64,000 nucleotides of DNA, from positions 372,001 through 436,000 of the forward strand of contig NZ_CP113529.1 in the NCBI RefSeq assembly GCF_026723865.1. The letters are read 5' to 3'. Shown piece after piece: positions 60,106-64,000 of this stretch; the first letter of the stretch is position 1, and each line of letters opens with the position of its first letter. Position numbers and translations under genes: made by a program. Below the pieces are notes generated by a model that saw only the letters and a program-made list of their open reading frames with translations, was not told where the DNA came from and ran no database searches. Source of the stretch: Mycobacterium sp. Aquia_216. Lineage in GTDB: Bacteria; Actinomycetota; Actinomycetes; Mycobacteriales; Mycobacteriaceae.

Positions 60106-60298
60106 CCATAGCCCAACCGCGCTGAGGGTCGACCGGGTCGCGGTCAGCGGTACAAACCAGAACAGCAACAAGGACCAACCGTGTCGTTGGAGGCGTGGGT
60201 AATCCAGGGGAGCATTCTCCTGCACGAAATGCCGCGTGCTCCCACGAAACAGACATGACGACCAACTGTGCGATCGTCGCGGCGGGTGTCGCCGGTGG

Positions 60299-61543
60299 TT
60301 AGCCCAGCCTGGGAGTTGGCGTGAATTGAATGGGCAGGTAAGCGCAACTGCGGACTTGGGTACCAGTCATGCGGGGCGGGTCACCATCCACGAGCTCGTA
60401 GTCTGGGATGCGCTTGTGCAGCTCCTCGAGTGCCAGTCGTAGTTCTTGCCGGGCCAGGTGTGAACCGAGGCAGCGGTGCACGCCCATGCCGAACGAGACG
60501 TGATGGTTGGGGGTGCGGTCGATGTGAAGCTCGCCGGCATTGCTGAAGTGATCGGCGTCCCGGTTGGCCGACGAGAGCAACAGCAGAATCTGGTCGCCTT
60601 CAGCGATTTGCACGTCACCAAGCATGGTGTTGCGCGTTGCGCGACGGCCGAGGCTGGCAGCTGCCTCGTACCGAAGGATTTCCTCTACTGCCGCGGGGAT
60701 GTGATCAGGGTTGGCAACGAGATCAGCTCGTTGATCGGGATTGCTGGCGAGATTGATGATCGACCAGGCCAGCGAGCCTTGAGTGGTATGGAGGCCGGCG
60801 ATCGCCAGCAAGAAGAACATCTGACCGAGTTCAGCGACCGTGAGCTCTCGGGTACTCCCGTCCGGCTGCTCGATCGGCGCCAAGATGATCTGGGCGGTGA
60901 GGCTGCCCATGTCATAGTCGCCGCGCTTGACGCGCTCAATCACGTCCGCGAAGTAACCGTAGACCTTAAATGCCGCTTCGGCCTGCGCCTGCTGGGATTC
61001 TTCAGCGGACTTGCCGGGCAGCCCTTGCAGTGCGATGTCGGTTGTCTCACTAAACATTTCAGCGTCCTCGAGCGGCCAGCCCATGAGCTCTAGGAACACG
61101 CGTGTCGGTAGCGCGTGAGCGAAAGCCTCGACGAATTCGCACTCACCTTTCTCACAGAACTGGTCGATGAGATCGTTGATCGTCGCGCGCACGCGGGGCT
61201 CGATCTCTTGAAGCCGTTTCGGGGTGAACAGCGGGAGCAGCACCTTACGCATCACAGTGTGTTCGGGAGGGTCAAGCTCGATAGGCATGAGCCGACCTTG
61301 CGAGACATTGGCAAGGTCGTTGGGGAAACTGGAGAAAGTCGTAGCGTCCCTGAGGACTTCGCAGACCAGGTCGTACCGCGTAACGACCCAGTAGCCCTTT
61401 TTGGACTGGCTGTACACAACGGGCGCCTTGTGCCGGAGCTCGGCCGCCCGTTCCTGCCAGGCAGTGGGCGTGGCCACCAGCGTAGGGTCGTGCACGTCGA
61501 AATCGACGACGAGGTCCTCGGGAACGTGTGTTGGGACTGGCAC
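60299..61543 (-). CDS. Cytochrome P450 monooxygenase
   Basis: 414 aa from ATG 61543. Soluble bacterial P450: LDPPEHTVMRKVLLPLFTPKRL (helix C region), I-helix FFLLAIAGLHTTQGSLAW, ExxR in EEILRYEAA, and heme loop FGMGVHRCLGSHLARQE with the axial Cys. The I-helix motif, usually AGxDT or AGxET, has His at the acidic position, which bears on proton delivery. It could hydroxylate a terpenoid or alicyclic substrate to start degradation. A CGATCGGTTGAA operator-like site lies 58 bp upstream of its start. No ferredoxin gene is adjacent. Confidence 0.95.
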   Translation of the reverse strand: MPVPTHVPEDLVVDFDVHDPTLVATPTAWQERAAELRHKAPVVYSQSKKGYWVVTRYDLVCEVLRDATTFSSFPNDLANVSQGRLMPIELDPPEHTVMRKVLLPLFTPKRLQEIEPRVRATINDLIDQFCEKGECEFVEAFAHALPTRVFLELMGWPLEDAEMFSETTDIALQGLPGKSAEESQQAQAEAAFKVYGYFADVIERVKRGDYDMGSLTAQIILAPIEQPDGSTRELTVAELGQMFFLLAIAGLHTTQGSLAWSIINLASNPDQRADLVANPDHIPAAVEEILRYEAAASLGRRATRNTMLGDVQIAEGDQILLLLSSANRDADHFSNAGELHIDRTPNHHVSFGMGVHRCLGSHLARQELRLALEELHKRIPDYELVDGDPPRMTGTQVRSCAYLPIQFTPTPRLG

Positions 61544-61897
61544 CGTATTCCACCTTTAAGCGAATGACTCCGAGCCCGGGCCATGATTCGGCCCAGGTTC
61601 AGACGATCGGTTGAATTAGTGATTCTCACCATACCCAAGCCAGATCCCGCTGCCAAGTTTCGCCACTCTCGGGCTTCGCGCGCTAACAGCAATGACGTGC
61701 ACATCTACCTACTCCGAACGCATAATCAGGCGTAGGAGGACCGGCTTCGGCTACGGCCAGAGTGCTGTCGACCGAATGGTCGGCGATACCACTGCGGCCG
61801 CTCTTGTGAACCACGCTTTTGTGAGATGCAGATAACCTGCGCCGGTGACGTAAGCCGTTCAGTGGACGTGAGCGGCCTGGCCGGCCCCGTGTGCGCC
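61544..61897. promoter_or_regulatory. Region upstream of the P450 gene
   Basis: AGACGATCGGTTGAAT (61601-61616) belongs to the shared operator family and lies just upstream of the P450 start. CGACCGAATGGTCGG (61769-61783) is a weaker dyad. No gene is supported in this 354-bp stretch. Confidence 0.5.
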
Positions 61898-62242
61898 CTA
61901 GCCCGCCACAGCGGCGAGCTCGATCGCCGCCGGACCCGCCAATGGCACGGAAAAGACTGGCGACTCCAGTTTCGGTCGCGGGGCTTCGCCGACGCGTGGA
62001 GTCAGCATGGACAAGGTGTTATCCCAGGTCAGCCAGTACGATCCGGGTTCCAAATGTTGGCAGAACGATCCGCGACCATAGCTGACATGGCCCGAGATCT
62101 CGACACCGAACCCGTTTTCGCCGTGAATGATCACACGCCAGGCCGTGTGATCCTGAAGGTTGACGAAGCGATAGGAATGAACCTCGGACGTGCTTTCGAC
62201 TCGCCAGTTCGGGTCGGTTACGGAAGTCGGATTCACACCCAT
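61898..62242 (-). CDS. Small uncharacterised protein, possibly MoaF/lipocalin-like
   Basis: 114 aa from ATG 62242 with AGAGAAG upstream. It contains HSYRFVNLQDHTAWRVIIHGENG, then SGHVSYGRGSF and PGSYWLTWDN, a beta-rich pattern with alternating aromatic residues that recalls half of a MoaF-type lipocalin-like barrel. The C-terminus is Pro/Ala-rich. I cannot assign a function. It sits between the P450 and a membrane protein, and an operator-like site at 62391-62410 lies about 150 bp upstream, which supports its being a real gene of the same regulon. Confidence 0.5.
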   Translation of the reverse strand: MGVNPTSVTDPNWRVESTSEVHSYRFVNLQDHTAWRVIIHGENGFGVEISGHVSYGRGSFCQHLEPGSYWLTWDNTLSMLTPRVGEAPRPKLESPVFSVPLAGPAAIELAAVAG

Positions 62243-62837
62243 TCCTTCTTCTCTCAGCAGTCATCGGCCGGACATCTCAATCCCCAGGCGGCCCAGTCGA
62301 TTAAGCGAGAGACAAGAGTGCCGACGACCGAGACGTTACTACGGATGATGCCATAAACAACTCGGACGTTGGGCAATGGAGGAGCCGATGTTCGACCGAC
62401 CGATCGGCACCCTAATCGCGTCATGCCAAAACGGTAACCCGTTGCCGCGCTGCAACTCCCACCCGCATGATCTGTCGCCGAGCCCTTGCTCTGCGCGACA
62501 CGACCGAGGAGCGCAGATCGAGACGATCAGGGGCTGCCCCGTTGGACGTTTGCTTACTGCTGACCTACGCGGGTCGAGCGTTGCGTGCCCAGCATCGCGT
62601 CGTCGAGCCGCGCGCCCACCCCATCGACGTGTCTCGGCGGCCCCAGATTGCCTGCTAGGCAAAGGGTTATATCCGGAACCGTCGGACATCGCACGCGACG
62701 TTTCCGAGATCTGTTTGCCCGATTTCTCATACCCAAGTCGCAAGTGTTCAGATGGAGGTTCATTTCCAACTTCGGCTGCACCCCCCCGGAACATGTCGCT
62801 GGTTGCTACGCAAACGGTGACTGATGAATCCGCGTGA
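62243..62837. promoter_or_regulatory. 595-bp region with operator-like site TTCGACCGACCGATCGGCAC
   Basis: The site at 62391-62410 contains GACCGACCGATCGG, identical to 51837-51850. Nothing else in the stretch supports a gene; open frames on both strands lack RBS or family resemblance. Confidence 0.45.
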
Positions 62838-63608
62838 CTAACATCTCGCGGTCGACTCCACTGTCGGCGACTGTGCGCCGAGCTCGTCCGCTTGATGCCG
62901 GATCGCGCGCAACAGCACCAGTGCCAGAGCGGTTATCCAGACGGAATATCCGAGCGCTGGACACCAGAATCCCACCACGCCGTTCCAGGCGAATGGACCG
63001 GACTTGAAGAGAATCGCCAGGACGGGGATATCACCCATCCCGATCATCCAGATCGTGAGGTAGGACATCCACCGCGGAAAGGCGGTGTAGCGTCCGTCCA
63101 CGTCGGAGGTGAATCCGATCACGATCATCGGAAGCAGTTGGAGGGTGAAGGCCGCGATCGGAGTCAGGAAGGTCAGCCAGGACAATTCATTGAATGTCGC
63201 CGTGATCTCCGGATTGCGTTCAGCGGTGAATCCGGTGACGTACCAGAACAACACCGGGAGAGCGAAGAAAAGGGCGCCCAGTGTGCTTGCCATTGCCTGC
63301 AGCAGTGTCCAAATCGGAAAGCCGGTCTCGTGCCGCCGCATTTGCATGGAGATCACGGCGGCAATCGGGAGCCAGAACCCAGCGGTACCCATCATGATGA
63401 TTGCGCCCACCAACAACGTCTTGTTGTGCTCAGAGTAGATCGCGGCGACTGCTGCGGGAGGTAGCTTCGGGGACATCGGTGGAACCATCCCCATCAGCAC
63501 GATAAACGCAAGGGCATACACCAGTGCGCCGATGAGCCCCATCCAGATGAGGTATTCCTGAGCACGCTTTCGCATGATGCCTCCGTCACTGTTTGCGACC
63601 TGTGTCAT
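62838..63608 (-). CDS. Predicted multi-pass membrane protein
   Basis: 256 aa from ATG 63608 (internal ATG 63575, MRKRAQEYLIW, is an alternative). Six hydrophobic segments are visible: near residues 21-41, 66-90, 104-128, 143-166, 185-203 and 214-235, with a basic N-terminus. No transporter or enzyme motif is recognised; it resembles small uncharacterised membrane proteins found beside oxidative catabolic genes in mycobacteria. It follows the DapB-like gene on the same strand. Confidence 0.7.
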   Translation of the reverse strand: MTQVANSDGGIMRKRAQEYLIWMGLIGALVYALAFIVLMGMVPPMSPKLPPAAVAAIYSEHNKTLLVGAIIMMGTAGFWLPIAAVISMQMRRHETGFPIWTLLQAMASTLGALFFALPVLFWYVTGFTAERNPEITATFNELSWLTFLTPIAAFTLQLLPMIVIGFTSDVDGRYTAFPRWMSYLTIWMIGMGDIPVLAILFKSGPFAWNGVVGFWCPALGYSVWITALALVLLRAIRHQADELGAQSPTVESTARC

Positions 63609-63702
63609 CCAGTCCGACGACGAGTGTGTCTGAAACCCATTGATTCGTAGCCGGTCTCGAGAACATGTGGCTGGCCGTGCGGACGTTCGCTGTCAAGGTG
63701 TG

Positions 63703-64000
63703 TCACCGGACAGTTCCGCTGAACGAGAGCATGGGCAGGTCGATTTGGGTATGCACTCCGACTGAAGCGTCGCACGCAAATGGCACAGCATTCACCACCG
63801 TTGCGGCCGTGGAGTAAAGGGCGTCGTACATTCCGTCGCCGTCAGGCTCCCAGAACACGTTGTACGACGGTGTGCCCGTCACTCTGATTTGGTAGAAGGC
63901 ATTGGGGTGCGCGGCATACGGCCATTCCGTTTTGACGCGGCCATCGATGGTCCACGCTTGGCTGTAGCGGACGCGTTCGACTCCTCGGGTGAGCATGGTG
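63703..64000 (-). CDS. C-terminal end of a dihydrodipicolinate reductase-like NAD(P)H-dependent dehydrogenase (partial)
   Basis: About 99 codons up to the window edge; the reading frame stays open at 64000, so the gene starts beyond the window. Visible segments: WPYAAHPNAFYQIRVTGTPSY, LYSTAATVVNAVPFACDASVGVHTQIDLP. The ATxxxVNAxPxxC...G..T.lDLP pattern is that of DapB-like amine/2,4-diaminopentanoate dehydrogenase-type proteins abundant in mycobacteria, where it closes the C-terminal domain. The Rossmann half and catalytic residues are not visible. The Met at 63996 is probably internal. Confidence 0.65.
   Translation of the reverse strand, partial: TMLTRGVERVRYSQAWTIDGRVKTEWPYAAHPNAFYQIRVTGTPSYNVFWEPDGDGMYDALYSTAATVVNAVPFACDASVGVHTQIDLPMLSFSGTVR

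Noticed and set aside
1..64000. tRNA, rRNA or riboswitch genes
   Set aside because: No cloverleaf-like segment with a conserved T-arm, rRNA block or known riboswitch core was recognised by reading; a covariance-model search would be needed to exclude small RNAs.

Overview
The window looks like a chromosomal segment of a high-GC actinobacterium, almost certainly a Mycobacterium (sensu lato). The left 17 kb keeps the mycobacterial order ponA1 end, GT87-like membrane protein (Rv0051-like), DJ-1/PfpI protein (Rv0052-like), rpsF, ssb, rpsR, rplI, dnaB, but a complete phosphonate uptake and C-P lyase operon (phnD-C-E, phnF-G-H-I-JK-L-M, HD-domain protein; 2573-13275) sits between the Rv0052-like gene and rpsF. 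In this operon PhnE is a double-length fused permease, PhnJ and PhnK are one polypeptide, and most gene junctions overlap by a few bases. An 18-bp perfect palindrome lies just upstream of the GntR regulator gene phnF. dnaB carries no intein, and its upstream region has LexA-box-like and DnaA-box-like motifs.

Right of dnaB (17.1-39.2 kb) is an accessory region marked by transposase-less sequence blocks that resemble ends of an IS21-type element: a left-type end at 17083, a right-type end finishing at 23901 followed 12 bp later by another left-type end at 23914, and a right-type end finishing at 39218. They delimit two adjacent blocks. Block 1 holds gene debris (5'-truncated SDR, start of a nitroreductase gene) and a cyclase/IclR/C-C-hydrolase-like/CMD-SnoaL/PPOX cluster. 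Block 2 holds a redox set (two peroxiredoxin-like proteins, old yellow enzyme, stand-alone GcvH-like lipoyl carrier, Lpd-like flavoprotein), an SDR, a Ddn-like protein, an MDR reductase, a cluster with a DhpH-like FAD monooxygenase, PPOX protein and a second C-C-hydrolase-like enzyme next to a TetR gene, and a TetR/hydrolase pair. A ~100-bp segment is duplicated near the two ends of block 2.

From 39.5 kb to the end is an acyl-CoA catabolic region: three AMP-forming acyl-CoA ligases, two acyl-CoA dehydrogenases, two enoyl-CoA hydratases, an SDR dehydrogenase, a thiolase, an AMACR-type racemase, a quinone oxidoreductase, a P450, a nitronate-monooxygenase gene with an apparent internal deletion, a phosphohistidine-domain protein lacking an ATP-grasp domain, a DUF7064-like protein, a MarR and a TetR regulator, a membrane protein, and the end of a DapB-like dehydrogenase. 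About a dozen intergenic sites share a dyad built on ACCGATCGGT / CAACCGTACGGTTG, and three others share TATGGnnCCATA. This suggests two overlapping regulons controlling one pathway, probably for a branched or alicyclic (possibly terpenoid-like) acid; the substrate is inference. All functions are assigned from reading the sequence, without database searches.
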